NCBI RefSeq assembly: GCF_008124765.1 | Contig: NZ_VNHS01000015.1 | Location: forward strand, 1 to 64,000 | Direction: 5' to 3' | DNA length: 64,000 bases | From: Paenibacillus methanolicus | GTDB taxonomy: Bacteria > Bacillota > Bacilli > Paenibacillales > Paenibacillaceae | Shown: piece after piece, positions 19,772 through 28,646 of the stretch | Layout: each line of letters opens with the position of its first letter | Numbering within the stretch: the first letter of the stretch is position 1 | Translations under genes and position numbers: made by a program | Notes under the pieces: generated by a model | The model's database searches: none | What the model saw: only the letters and a program-made list of their open reading frames with translations | What the model was told of the DNA's origin: nothing

Positions 19772-19977
19772 CGGATCGCCTCCCGCGAACGTCTTGGCGA
19801 GCGAAGAAGCGGCGGCCCGGCCGGCAGACGGCGACGGCACCACGCATGGATTGCGCCATCCTGATACATACCGCCCTTTTCCTCGCTCCTCATCAAAATA
19901 TGCAGGGAGGGTAGGGGATAGAACGAAATTGTGAAAGCGCTTTATCGACGAGCCGGTCCGCTATCCCGCTTGCCGCA

Positions 19978-20220
19978 GACGTTCGCCGGTTGCCGCCGAA
20001 CGTTGGCTAAATCGCCTGTCTTGGACGTTCGCCGGTTGCCGCCGAACGTTGGCTAAATCGCTTGTCTTGGCCGTTCGCCGGTTGCCGCCGAACGTTGGCT
20101 AGATCGCTTGCCGCAGACGTTCGCCGGTTGCCGCCGAACGTTGGCTAGATCGCTTGCCGCGGACGTTCGCCGGTTGCCGCCGAACGTTGGCTAGATCGCT
20201 TGCCGCGGACGTTCGCCGGC
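19978..20220. repeat. 46-bp tandem repeat, five full units plus a part
   Basis: Units start at 19978, 20024, 20070, 20116 and 20162, with a partial sixth at 20208. They are almost identical; differences cluster in the last 12 bases (AAATCGCCTGTCTTG versus AGATCGCTTGCCGCG). Each unit holds an imperfect inverted repeat (ACGTTCGCCGG / CCGCCGAACGT). The array overlaps the 3' end of the diguanylate cyclase gene. There are no unique spacers, so it is not CRISPR. Confidence 0.9.
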
Positions 20221-21789
20221 GGTAACGGTGCGGTTGCGCCCGCCCCGCTTCGCTTGATACAGCGCTTGGTCGGCTTGGTCGAACACGCGCTCGAAGCCGC
20301 CTCCGTGATCCGGGCAGACGGCGACGCCGATGGATACCGTGATCGGACTGCCGGTTGGGCTCGGTGCGGCTTCCATCGTCCGCCGAACGCGTTCGGCCAG
20401 CTGTCGCGCCGACTGCAGGCTCTGATGAGGCAGCAGCACCACGAATTCCTCGCCTCCGAATCGGCAGCAGACCCCGTCTCCGCCGGTCTCGGACGACAGG
20501 ACGCGAGCCAAGTGCACGATCGCCTCATCGCCAATCTGGTGGCCGTACGTATCGTTCACCGATTTGAAATGATCGATGTCCAGCACGAGCAGCGCATACG
20601 GCGTCTCCTGTATCGCCCACTCCGCGAGCTGTTCCTCCAACGAAGCACGGTTATGCAATCCGGTCAGCGCGTCGGTGCGGGCTTGCTCGCTTAGTTGGTC
20701 GGCCTGCTGCTGCAAATTGCGAACGGCCCGCATCATCGCTTTGGCCAAATAGTGCGCTTCGTAATTCCAGTGCTCGGCGAATGGCGGCTGATCGAGTCGT
20801 TCGTTCGCCGAGATTTTGCGTGCGGCCGACGTTAAGGCCGAGAAGGGAGACGTCAGCTTTCGCGCGATCCAGAGGCTAAGCGCCAGCAGCAGGGCGAACA
20901 AGGGGATAATCCACGCTAGCTGCGCGCGCAATAGCGCGCTCATCGCATCGTTCACGACCGAAGCCGGCGATTGAAACACGACCCCGAGCTTAAACTGCGG
21001 CATTTCCAGATAGCCGACCAAATGCTGCTCGCCATCCGGATTGTCGATGGAGGCATACCGTGCTTTGTCGCGGATGAGTTCGCGCTGCAGCACGGACGGT
21101 TCAATAATGACGCGTCCCCTGCTCCCGTCCGGATTCATGAGCAGCTCGCCGTTTTGGTCCACGAGATAAGCGAACGAGCCTTTCTGGCTCTTGACGGCGT
21201 GGTTAAACATATCGCTGAAGACATTTTGCGCCTGGAAGTCGATCAGACCGCCAATCAAGCCGAAGTAATGCCCGGATTGATCCATAACCGGATGCGCGAT
21301 CAGCATAGCTGCATGTCCGCCCGGCGCGATGAACGGTTTAGAAACGTACGGCTTGCGCTCCAGCAGCGCCGCTTCCAATATTTCCGGCGTGACCGGAGGC
21401 GGCTCGAATTCGCGTCCTTCGGGCGGAGTGCCGAGCAGAAGCCCGTGCTCGTCCGCGATAAAGAATCGATTGAAGAAACGGCTGCCGCCGAGCAGCGGCT
21501 TCACGCCGTCCGCCAGCCGCATCGGATCGCCGCCGCCTTGCTCGATCATGAACCGCGATGTCGAGCCGAGATGCCGCAGCATCAAGTCCATCCAGCCGTT
21601 CATCGTCACATTGAGATTGCGGGCGCCTTCGAAATTCGCCTGCAGCGTCGAACGGGTCAGCGTGCGGGTTTGCGATTGCAGCGAAATGCTCATGAGAAGA
21701 AAGGTCGTGCCCAACATCGAGAACATGAGCAGTCCGATGATGAGCGCGTTAAAACGGATACGGCCTTTTTTTACCGGTACAAAAGACAA
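20191..21789 (-). CDS. Membrane diguanylate cyclase (sensor-GGDEF)
   Basis: Makes cyclic-di-GMP from two GTP. The 532-residue protein has a membrane helix (about residues 12-34), a large extracytoplasmic sensor domain of the dCache type (about 40-280, with the pattern GPxIxD-like segments LIAHPVMDQSGHYFGLIGGLIDF), a second helix (about 288-310), a HAMP-like linker and a GGDEF domain (about 370-525). The active-site motif is RFGGEEF near residue 444, so it should be catalytic. No EAL domain is present. Start is TTG at 21789 with GGGAG upstream. The last eight residues, GERPRQAI, and the TAG stop are encoded by the tandem repeat. Its product may feed the nearby GEMM riboswitch. Confidence 0.9.
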   Translation of the reverse strand: MSFVPVKKGRIRFNALIIGLLMFSMLGTTFLLMSISLQSQTRTLTRSTLQANFEGARNLNVTMNGWMDLMLRHLGSTSRFMIEQGGGDPMRLADGVKPLLGGSRFFNRFFIADEHGLLLGTPPEGREFEPPPVTPEILEAALLERKPYVSKPFIAPGGHAAMLIAHPVMDQSGHYFGLIGGLIDFQAQNVFSDMFNHAVKSQKGSFAYLVDQNGELLMNPDGSRGRVIIEPSVLQRELIRDKARYASIDNPDGEQHLVGYLEMPQFKLGVVFQSPASVVNDAMSALLRAQLAWIIPLFALLLALSLWIARKLTSPFSALTSAARKISANERLDQPPFAEHWNYEAHYLAKAMMRAVRNLQQQADQLSEQARTDALTGLHNRASLEEQLAEWAIQETPYALLVLDIDHFKSVNDTYGHQIGDEAIVHLARVLSSETGGDGVCCRFGGEEFVVLLPHQSLQSARQLAERVRRTMEAAPSPTGSPITVSIGVAVCPDHGGGFERVFDQADQALYQAKRGGRNRTVTAGERPRQAI

Positions 21790-21926
21790 CGTCAGCCAAC
21801 TCCCTCGAAATTGCTAGAAACATACATTTTTCGACGGATTTCGCGTTTTTCCTGCATATGGTTCCTGGTTTGAACGAATATACGGGAAGCTTGCGAGAAG
21901 ATGCGCGATGTTGTTCTGACTAGAAG

Positions 21927-22454
21927 TCATTGGCTGGGAAACTGAACCCGGCCGTCAGGGTAGACCATGCAGAGAATCTGCTCGCTCCCTCTGGCCGTCG
22001 CCAGCTCGTAATGGTCGCTGACGACGAATCCGGCTCGTTCATAGACGGCGATGGCGCGCTCGTTCCACGCATGGACTTCGAGGTCGATCTCGTTGCCCGG
22101 GGCGCGGCGAATCGCTTCCCGGACGATCGCCTGGACGAAGCCAAGACCGGCTCCGCGCCCGCACAGATCGGGCCGCAGGCCGAGCCCGAGCCGGGTGACG
22201 CCGGCAAGGGGGAAGAACTGCGCGAAGCCGATGAACGCATCGTCCGCGTCGAGGACGGCGGCGTACTGCTCGCGGCGAATCGCCGGGTCGCCAAACTCGC
22301 GTTCTTGAGCCTGCATGTCGGCCCAGCTGAGCCATTGATAGAACGTAAAAGGCGCCTCGTAGCGCCACTCGCACAGCGCGGCGGCTTGCTCCTCCGTCAG
22401 GGGCATTACCCGGTAGGGCGGCCGAGGCGGTGCAGGGATGGTTGAAGATAACAT
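21927..22454 (-). CDS. GNAT family N-acetyltransferase
   Basis: A 175-residue acyl-CoA-dependent transferase. Strands and the acetyl-CoA-binding motif A are visible: RLGLGLRPDLCGRGAGLGFVQAIVREA (RGxGxG/A type), then LEVHAWNERAIAVYERAGFV, the usual end of the GNAT fold. The substrate is unknown. ATG at 22454 is preferred over an upstream TTG because AAGGAG lies about 10 bases before it. Confidence 0.85.
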   Translation of the reverse strand: MLSSTIPAPPRPPYRVMPLTEEQAAALCEWRYEAPFTFYQWLSWADMQAQEREFGDPAIRREQYAAVLDADDAFIGFAQFFPLAGVTRLGLGLRPDLCGRGAGLGFVQAIVREAIRRAPGNEIDLEVHAWNERAIAVYERAGFVVSDHYELATARGSEQILCMVYPDGRVQFPSQ

Positions 22455-22670
22455 GCGGCGGACACTCCTTTGGGAGTAGTATAGCAAAGTTCGGCGTCTT
22501 GCTTCATTCGGGAGAAACAGGCCGGGTTGCCAAATCCCCCACTGGACATGGGCGGCGGGCCTACGCTACTGTAAGTAGGAGTACTCGCGCAGGTGAGCAC
22601 ATAAGGAATCAACGGTGTACCGGACGAGATAACGAAACTGGTCGGGTCACGAACATAGAGGAGAGATGAT

Positions 22671-23522
22671 ATGAACGCAATCGTGTCGGCGAAATGGGTA
22701 TTGGCGCGCATGTACGAGCCGGACGTCGTCATCGTGGACTGCCGGTTCGCGCTGGGCAAGCCGGAGTCGGGCCGCGAGGCATACGAGGAGTCGCATCTGC
22801 CGGGGGCGATCTATCTGGATTTGGAGCAGGACTTGTCCGCCCCGGTCGAGGCGGACGGGAGCGGCGGACGGCATCCGCTGCCGGATCCGGCCACGCTTGC
22901 GGCTAGAATCGGGAGGGCGGGCATCGGCAGCGAATCGCGCGTTATCGCCTATGACGATCAGGGCGGCGCGATGGCGTCCCGTCTGTGGTGGCTGCTGAAG
23001 TACCTCGGCCACGAGAACGCGTTCGTCATGGACGGCGGCTTCAAGGGTTGGAAGGAAGCGGGCTTCCCGGTGACGGCCGAGCAGAAGATCACGATCCCGG
23101 CGCAGTTCCTCGCGACCGTGCAGCATAATTTGCTGGCGGAAGCGTACGACGTGCAAGACGTTGTCGCCGGCGTGAAGCAGGCGACGCTGATCGACTCGCG
23201 CGAGCCGGCTCGCTATCGCGGCGAAGTCGAACCGATCGATCCCGTGGCCGGCCACATCCCGGGCGCGAAGAATGTCCTGTGGGCGGAAGGTCGCGGCGCG
23301 GACGGCTTGTGGAAGAGCACGGAGGAGCAGGCAGCGCGCTTCGAAGGGCTGGGGCTCGCGAAGGAAGACGAGATCATCGTCTACTGCGGCTCGGGCGTGA
23401 CGGCGACGCCGAACGTCATGGCGCTGCAAGAAGCGGGCTACACGAACGTGAAGCTGTATGCGGGCAGCTGGAGCGATTGGATTTCTTACAGGGAGAATCC
23501 GATTGCGACGGGAGAAGAGTAA
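22671..23522 (+). CDS. Sulfurtransferase (rhodanese, two-domain)
   Basis: Transfers sulfur from thiosulfate or 3-mercaptopyruvate to an acceptor such as cyanide or a thiol. The 283-residue protein has the inactive N-terminal rhodanese domain (residues 1-140, VIVDCRFALG, GAIYLDLEQDL) and the active C-terminal one with the Cys in VYCGSGVTATPNVMAL. The loop CGSGVTA is closer to thiosulfate-type enzymes. GAGGAGAG before the ATG is a good ribosome site. The leader from 22490 has several hairpins, but I could not assign it to a known riboswitch. Confidence 0.9.
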   Translation: MNAIVSAKWVLARMYEPDVVIVDCRFALGKPESGREAYEESHLPGAIYLDLEQDLSAPVEADGSGGRHPLPDPATLAARIGRAGIGSESRVIAYDDQGGAMASRLWWLLKYLGHENAFVMDGGFKGWKEAGFPVTAEQKITIPAQFLATVQHNLLAEAYDVQDVVAGVKQATLIDSREPARYRGEVEPIDPVAGHIPGAKNVLWAEGRGADGLWKSTEEQAARFEGLGLAKEDEIIVYCGSGVTATPNVMALQEAGYTNVKLYAGSWSDWISYRENPIATGEE

Positions 23523-23528
23523 GTGCCG

Positions 23529-23601
23529 AGAGGCCGCGTCGGACGCGGGATTGAGGGCTGTGACAGGTTACCGGTGGGTAGCCTGCCGCGGCCCTCTTTG
23601 G
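23529..23601 (+). terminator. Possible terminator of the sulfurtransferase gene
   Basis: AGAGGCCGCG and CCGCGGCCCTCT can pair with a one-base bulge, followed by TTTGG. The loop is long, so the call is weak. Confidence 0.35.
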
Positions 23602-23682
23602 GCTTCTCCGCAAACAGCAACAAGCAGTTGCAGCACTTGCTCCAGGCACAGCATTTTTTGGCCTATAAAGATGCGGGATGTT

Positions 23683-24405
23683 TTATTCACTGCTAATAAT
23701 ATTGTTATACTGCCGCATGATTTTATTCCAATCGGGATCTTCGGAGTTGTAACAATTCATTAACTGTTTCAGTCTATCGTTAATGCCTTGATTCACTACA
23801 TTATCGCGTTGCAAATGAATATCCAAAGCAGCCAGCAATATTTTTGCGAGATCCAAATCGCCTACAGTTATCGAATTAAAATCTCCTGCAGAAAAGAATC
23901 TTTGCCACATATTGAACGCAGAATGGCTATCCTCTTTTGAATAGATTAAATCGTAGAGTATCTCGAAATTCTTTGCATACTCCACGCTTTGGAGGGTTCT
24001 ATAAAAAGCAGGATCGGATAGATCGGCAGCATGCGGTGTTCCGATGTACAACGTATTCCCGCCTGCATCTGTCATTGTAAATCTTCGATCTTCTACTAAT
24101 TGTTTCAATTTTGATATTCGCGGTATGCCGGAACGAGGGATTTTCCCGGTGCGTCGTTTCAATTCAGTCGTGAAATCTTCATATACCCGGTTTACATCGT
24201 CAACTTCGATATAGCACATCTGGGGGTTTTCATTAGGCAATATTCGTTTGGTTACATAAAAGTGCAGCTCAAGCGAACCGTAACTTACCACTGCATATGG
24301 ATGTGGTCGAGTATAAATTTGAATCGTTTTGAAACCTAAGCTCTCATAAAAGGACACCTGTTCCTTTATGGATGGACACGGTAAAATCGGTTTGATTCTA
24401 ATCAA
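23683..24405 (-). CDS. VOC family protein (glyoxalase/bleomycin-resistance type)
   Basis: 240 residues. The first ~130 match the vicinal-oxygen-chelate fold: PILPCPSIKEQVSFYESLGFKTI, VSYGSLELHFYVTK, MCYIEVDDVNRVY, FTMTDAGGNTLYIG. Proteins of this shape include bleomycin-binding resistance proteins. The C-terminal ~110 residues are helical and have no family that I recognise. The gene is AT-rich against its neighbours, as is the MerR gene that diverges from it, which suggests transfer as a pair. The start is TTG at 24405 with an AGAGGTGG site. Confidence 0.75.
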   Translation of the reverse strand: MIRIKPILPCPSIKEQVSFYESLGFKTIQIYTRPHPYAVVSYGSLELHFYVTKRILPNENPQMCYIEVDDVNRVYEDFTTELKRRTGKIPRSGIPRISKLKQLVEDRRFTMTDAGGNTLYIGTPHAADLSDPAFYRTLQSVEYAKNFEILYDLIYSKEDSHSAFNMWQRFFSAGDFNSITVGDLDLAKILLAALDIHLQRDNVVNQGINDRLKQLMNCYNSEDPDWNKIMRQYNNIISSE

Positions 24406-24569
24406 AACTAGCCACCTCTTCTTCGTGTATTTGGCTTACTCATACAGCGTACCACATTTATGCAAATGATAAGGTTTGTTGTATTTTTCTAATGTGTTAA
24501 AGTGACTGAAAGACATAAACCCGTCATGTGCTTTAATGATAAATAATAGGATTAAACAAGGGGGTCAAG

Positions 24570-25274
24570 ATGAAAGGGATTGAGATAGCAAAAAAATTGA
24601 ATATTAGCACGAGCGCATTAAGGCATTATGAAGCGTGGGGACTTGTCCCTTACGTCGAGAGAGCTGCAAATGGCTATCGCATATATACAAAAGAACATGA
24701 GGCTTATTTCCAATGTATACGTGCGATGTATGCTGGTTTTGGCATGGATTTGATTCGAGAGGTGATGCCGCGCGTCATTCGGGGGGAAACACTGGATGCT
24801 TTATGGCTCGTTAACAAGGCGCAAGTAAACTTGCATGCAGAAAAAGAAACCGTACAAAGAACAGTCGACATGCTTGATTTGAAAGAGCTGAACGATCTGC
24901 CGAAGTTCCGCAATAACAACTCGTTTACGATTGGTGAGGTAGCGGAAGAAGCGAACGTATCTGCTTCCGCGATTCGGCATTGGGAGAAGGAAGGGTTAAT
25001 CAAACCTGAGCGTCAACAAGAGAGCGGATACCGTATCTATAGTCCTTCAGATATTCGCAAAGTGCTTATCATCCGGACTGTTCAAAGAGTCGTGTATTCC
25101 TTGGATACCGTTCGTACAGTACTATCGGAGCTCGATAAACATAATGTTGCGCAGGCTAAGGAAATTGCGCTTAAGTCTCTTCAGTACATTGATTATGCAT
25201 TGGTTGAGCAAGTGCGAGGTATCTCCTATTTGCAAAATCTTTTAGACATTGTGTCAAATAAAGAAGGACAGTAA
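24570..25274 (+). CDS. Double-HTH MerR family regulator
   Basis: 234 residues with two MerR DNA-binding domains in tandem: residues ~1-70 (GIEIAKKLNISTSALRHYEAWGLVPYVERAANGYRIYT) and ~112-180 (TIGEVAEEANVSASAIRHWEKEGLIKPERQQESGYRIYS). Usual MerR proteins have one. A short helical linker joins them, and the C-terminal part has no metal-binding Cys. The gene diverges from the VOC gene with 165 bases between, so it probably controls that gene. Base content is low in GC like its neighbour. GGGGG before the ATG at 24570 is the ribosome site. Confidence 0.85.
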   Translation: MKGIEIAKKLNISTSALRHYEAWGLVPYVERAANGYRIYTKEHEAYFQCIRAMYAGFGMDLIREVMPRVIRGETLDALWLVNKAQVNLHAEKETVQRTVDMLDLKELNDLPKFRNNNSFTIGEVAEEANVSASAIRHWEKEGLIKPERQQESGYRIYSPSDIRKVLIIRTVQRVVYSLDTVRTVLSELDKHNVAQAKEIALKSLQYIDYALVEQVRGISYLQNLLDIVSNKEGQ

Positions 25275-25577
25275 GCGTGCAATTCCATTGCCAACAACAT
25301 GCAACAACCTGCAAACAACAATGTTGCAGCCTATTCATCCTTTGGGCGCTATGTTGCTTCACTTAGCCTTTTGTTGGCGTTCCGTTTAGATTGACCGGCC
25401 ATAGTATGGAGTTGCGTATGAGCCTGTTTGGTTTGCATCGGTTCGCGGTTGGGCACAAAAATAGAGAAACCGCAAATCATAAGAAACCTTGCGCGTCCGT
25501 TTCTGTCATAATGAAGCTCAGGGGGCATTGCCGGCTATCATGCCACCGTCGATATGCGATTCGGAAAGGATGAAGAG
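25275..25577. other. Intergenic region before the MFS gene
   Basis: No gene or clear RNA. The first 60 bases are rich in CAACA/TGTTG and could fold weakly. No clear promoter can be placed. Confidence 0.4.
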
Positions 25578-26837
25578 ATGACTCGAGACGAACAACGTAA
25601 TTGGAAACGGAATATCACGCTCTTTTTGAGCGGCCAGACGATCTCGTTGTTTGGTTCCGCTTTAGTACAGTACGCGATTATGTGGCACGTCACGCTCACG
25701 ACCCAATCCGGCCTGATGATGACGTTATTCATTATCTGCGGCTTTATCCCGACGTTCCTGCTATCGCCGTTCGCCGGCGTATGGGCCGACCGCTTCAACC
25801 GCAAAACCCTCATTATGCTGGCCGATGCCATGATTGCCGCCGTGACGCTGATTCTGGCCATCACGTTCCTGCTGGGCTACGACGCGCCGTGGCTGCTGTT
25901 CGTCATTGCCGCCGTTCGCGCGCTCGGAGCGGGCATTCAGACCCCGGCGGTGGGCGCCATCCTGCCGCAGATCGTGCCGGAAGACCAGCTGACGAAGATC
26001 AACGGCATCAATGGAACGCTTCAGGCGCTTATGATGTTCGTGGCGCCGATCGTCAGCGCGGCGCTGCTGTCCGTGTCGACCATCGAGGTCATTTTCTTCA
26101 TCGACGTCGTCACCGCGGCAATCGCGATTTGCGCGTTGTTTTTCTTTCTCCGCATTCCTTCGCACCGCAAGGAGTCGGATACGCAGGCGGTCAGTTACTG
26201 GGAGGACTTTAAGCAAGGGGTCACTTACATCCAGCATCACGGCTTTCTGAAGCCCTTGTTTGTGTTCTTTGCTTTCTTCTTCGCCTTGATGGCGCCGGCT
26301 GCCTTCTTGACGCCGCTGCAGGTGACGCGCAGCTTCGGGGATGATTATTGGCGGTTAACGGCGATTGAGATTGCCTTCTCCGTCGGTATGATGGCCGGCG
26401 GGGCCGTTATCGCATCCTGGGGCGGCTTTCGGAACAAGATCCATACGATGACGCTCGCCAACCTCGCGATGGGCTTATGCACGTTCGTGCTGGGCGTCGT
26501 GCCGATTTTCTGGATTTATCTCCTGGCGATGGCGATGTTCGGCGTTGCGATGCCGATGGCGAATACGCCGACGACCGTCATGCTGCAGGAGAAAGTGGAT
26601 CCGAATTATCTTGGCCGCATTTTCGGCGTATTCAGCATGATCTCCACGTCGATGATGCCGATCGGCATGCTCATCTTCGGGCCGCTGTCGGACGTGATCG
26701 AGATTGAATGGCTGCTGATGGGCACCGGCCTGCTCATCATGATTCTAGCCTTGTTCTTCGTCGGCAACCCGCGATTGCTCGAGGCCGGCATGCCGGCGCC
26801 CAAAGAGAATCTGCAGGAGAGCGAAGCGCACGGATAA
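25578..26837 (+). CDS. MFS transporter, MefA-like drug efflux type
   Basis: A 419-residue protein with 12 predicted membrane helices of the major facilitator superfamily, DHA3/MFS_3 type. Key sequences: the N-terminal GQTISLFGSALVQYAIMWHV, the loop 2-3 motif FAGVWADRFNRKTLIMLADAM (the motif-A GxxADRxxRR) and GPLSDVIEIEWLLMGTG in the C-half. Such proteins pump out macrolides or other small compounds. The ATG at 25578 with AAAGGATG upstream is better than an earlier in-frame start. It is a single gene with a terminator. Confidence 0.85.
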   Translation: MTRDEQRNWKRNITLFLSGQTISLFGSALVQYAIMWHVTLTTQSGLMMTLFIICGFIPTFLLSPFAGVWADRFNRKTLIMLADAMIAAVTLILAITFLLGYDAPWLLFVIAAVRALGAGIQTPAVGAILPQIVPEDQLTKINGINGTLQALMMFVAPIVSAALLSVSTIEVIFFIDVVTAAIAICALFFFLRIPSHRKESDTQAVSYWEDFKQGVTYIQHHGFLKPLFVFFAFFFALMAPAAFLTPLQVTRSFGDDYWRLTAIEIAFSVGMMAGGAVIASWGGFRNKIHTMTLANLAMGLCTFVLGVVPIFWIYLLAMAMFGVAMPMANTPTTVMLQEKVDPNYLGRIFGVFSMISTSMMPIGMLIFGPLSDVIEIEWLLMGTGLLIMILALFFVGNPRLLEAGMPAPKENLQESEAHG

Positions 26838-26937
26838 GAGGTAGCACAATTGCGGACGAGATGTGCGCATCGTCGATTCAATCATGAATGGGCAATACTC
26901 GCCGAATCTATCGGGGCCATCTAAGTTTTCCGGATGT

Positions 26938-26961
26938 GGACGCCATTTTGGCGTCCTTTTA
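26938..26961 (+). terminator. Terminator after the MFS gene
   Basis: Perfect 7-bp stem GGACGCC / GGCGTCC with a 5-base loop, then TTTTATTTT. Confidence 0.7.
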
Positions 26962-27016
26962 TTTTCGGTGCAGCGGGCCCTCGGAGCGGGTTTAGACGAA
27001 CGAGTCATCGCCGATT

Positions 27017-27976
27017 TCACATCGTGATGACGACATTCCCTTTTTTGCGTCCCGTTTCAACGTAGCGGTGGGCTTCGGCGATTTGTTCCAGCGGATAGCG
27101 TCGGTCGATGACCGGCCGGATTGCTCCGGACTCCGCCAGTTCTTTCAGGAAAAGCAGGTTCTCCTTATTCTGTCTCAGACCGGTTGCGGTGAACTTGGCT
27201 TTCTTGCCGCCGCCGATCGCGCCCCGGGCCGTGCGGAGGAGGATTGCCGGCGTTGGGACGGTCGTGAGATAGATGCCGTTCGGCTGCAGCGCGCCTTTGC
27301 ATCGGGAGAAAGAGCTTTTGCCTACCGCATCGAAAATGACGTCATACCGGCCGCTTCGGGTGAAATCGGCCTGGGTGTAGTCGATCACCCGATGGGCGCC
27401 GAGCGATCGGACAAACTCCGCGTTCGAAGCGCTGCATACCCCCGTAACGTCCGCGCCGAAAAAAGCGGCCAGCTGAATCGCATAGACGCCAACCGCGCCC
27501 GAGGCCCCGTTGATGAGGAGGGATTGACCGCGCTCGATTCGGGCTACATCGCGGAGGAAAACAAGCGAAGTCAGGGCCCCGTCGCAAATCCCGACCGCTT
27601 GCTCATAGCTCATGTTGCGCGGTTTGACGGCTAGCGGGACATTTTCCGGCAAACAAACGTACTCCGCGTAGGCGCCGAAGCTTCTCGGGCTTATGCCAAA
27701 TACCTCGTCGCCTGCTTTGAACTGCGTGACGGCTTTGCCGACGGACTCGATTTGGCCAGCCAGTTCAACTCCCATGACGGGGTAGCGAGGTTTGGTTAGA
27801 CCGTACATGAGCCGTATTATGACCGGATCAGCCTTGCGAAAGGCACAGTCCGAGGGCGTGACCGCCGCCGCATGGATGCGGATGCGCACCTCGTTGTCTT
27901 TGGGGGAGGGGATTTCTACGTCCTGGAGCGATAGCACGTCCGGCGATCCGTACGTTGAACAGACGATGGCTCTCAT
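27017..27976 (-). CDS. Zinc-free alcohol dehydrogenase / quinone oxidoreductase (MDR)
   Basis: A 319-residue medium-chain dehydrogenase. It has the GroES-like half (residues 1-130: HAAAVTPSDCAFRKAD, MGVELAGQIESVGKAV) and the NADP(H)-binding half with the Rossmann loop INGASGAVGVYAIQLAAFFGA. The catalytic and structural zinc ligands (two Cys and a His) are absent, so it belongs to the quinone-oxidoreductase branch. ATG at 27976 has AGGAGG 6 bases before it. The gene diverges from a MarR gene that likely controls it. Confidence 0.85.
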   Translation of the reverse strand: MRAIVCSTYGSPDVLSLQDVEIPSPKDNEVRIRIHAAAVTPSDCAFRKADPVIIRLMYGLTKPRYPVMGVELAGQIESVGKAVTQFKAGDEVFGISPRSFGAYAEYVCLPENVPLAVKPRNMSYEQAVGICDGALTSLVFLRDVARIERGQSLLINGASGAVGVYAIQLAAFFGADVTGVCSASNAEFVRSLGAHRVIDYTQADFTRSGRYDVIFDAVGKSSFSRCKGALQPNGIYLTTVPTPAILLRTARGAIGGGKKAKFTATGLRQNKENLLFLKELAESGAIRPVIDRRYPLEQIAEAHRYVETGRKKGNVVITM

Positions 27977-28085
27977 GCGTGCGCCTCCTATGTTCGATTG
28001 CGTTGGCAAATCGTAATGGGGTGTGACGGTAGATAGTAATGGATATGCAGGATTTAATTTAAAGTAGCGTAATGTTTCCTTTACC

Positions 28086-28152
28086 TGCAATTAATTAGTT
28101 GCAATAACATCCTATTCCGCATACAATACAATTAGTTGCAATAACATCCTAT
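28086..28152. promoter_or_regulatory. Repeated operator region between MDR and MarR genes
   Basis: A perfect 23-bp sequence occurs twice, at 28093-28115 and 28130-28152, 37 bases apart. Both contain TTAGTTGCAATAACATCC. The first copy also forms TGCAA-8-TTGCA with the bases before it, an arrangement common in MarR operators. The second ends 15 bases before the MarR start. Confidence 0.55.
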
Positions 28153-28167
28153 CTAGGGGGCGGGCAA

Positions 28168-28617
28168 ATGGAGAACGGATGGACGTCTGCCGGGCGGGGG
28201 GCTGCCGAGTCTCATGGCCAATACATCTCCGCCATCTACCGCCATATGCAGGTGCTGATTTCGACCGAACTGGCACCCTACCGAATCGGTAGCGGGCAGT
28301 ATATTTTTCTGATGGCGATCGCGTACCAAGAGGCCGTGACGCAGAAGGCGTTGAGCGAGAAGCTGCTGATCGACAAGACGACGACCGCCAAGGCGATCGC
28401 CAAGCTGGAGGCCGAAGGTTACGTGCGTCGGGAAGCCGATCCCGCGGATAACCGCTATCAGCTGCTGTATTTGACGGGATCGGGGCGGGGCGTGGTGCCG
28501 AAGGTTCAGCAGGCGCTGGACCGCGTCAAGAATATGACCCGCAAAGGCATCAGCGATGAGCAGTACGACGAAATGATGGGGCTGCTCAAGATCGTGCTTC
28601 GGAATTTGACCGAGTAG
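28168..28617 (+). CDS. MarR family transcriptional regulator
   Basis: 149 residues. The winged-helix core is at about 45-110: QKALSEKLLIDKTTTAKAIAKLEAEGYVRREADPADNRYQLLYLT, with the conserved DxRxxxLxLT-like wing. The flanking helices form the dimer interface. GGGGGCGGG before the ATG is a fair ribosome site. The divergent MDR gene and the repeated operator suggest an autoregulated redox or drug-sensing switch; the ligand is unknown. Confidence 0.9.
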   Translation: MENGWTSAGRGAAESHGQYISAIYRHMQVLISTELAPYRIGSGQYIFLMAIAYQEAVTQKALSEKLLIDKTTTAKAIAKLEAEGYVRREADPADNRYQLLYLTGSGRGVVPKVQQALDRVKNMTRKGISDEQYDEMMGLLKIVLRNLTE

Positions 28618-28646
28618 CGAATGCGTTGACTTGAGGAGGAATGAAC

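Noticed and set aside
19978-20220. CRISPR array
   Set aside because: The 46-bp units are head to tail with no unique spacers, and no cas genes are near.
22490-22670. Cobalamin-like or other riboswitch before the sulfurtransferase gene
   Set aside because: A stretch (GCCAAATCC...CTACTGTAA) looks like part of a cobalamin aptamer, but the B12 box and the order of the other elements are missing. A covariance search would settle it.
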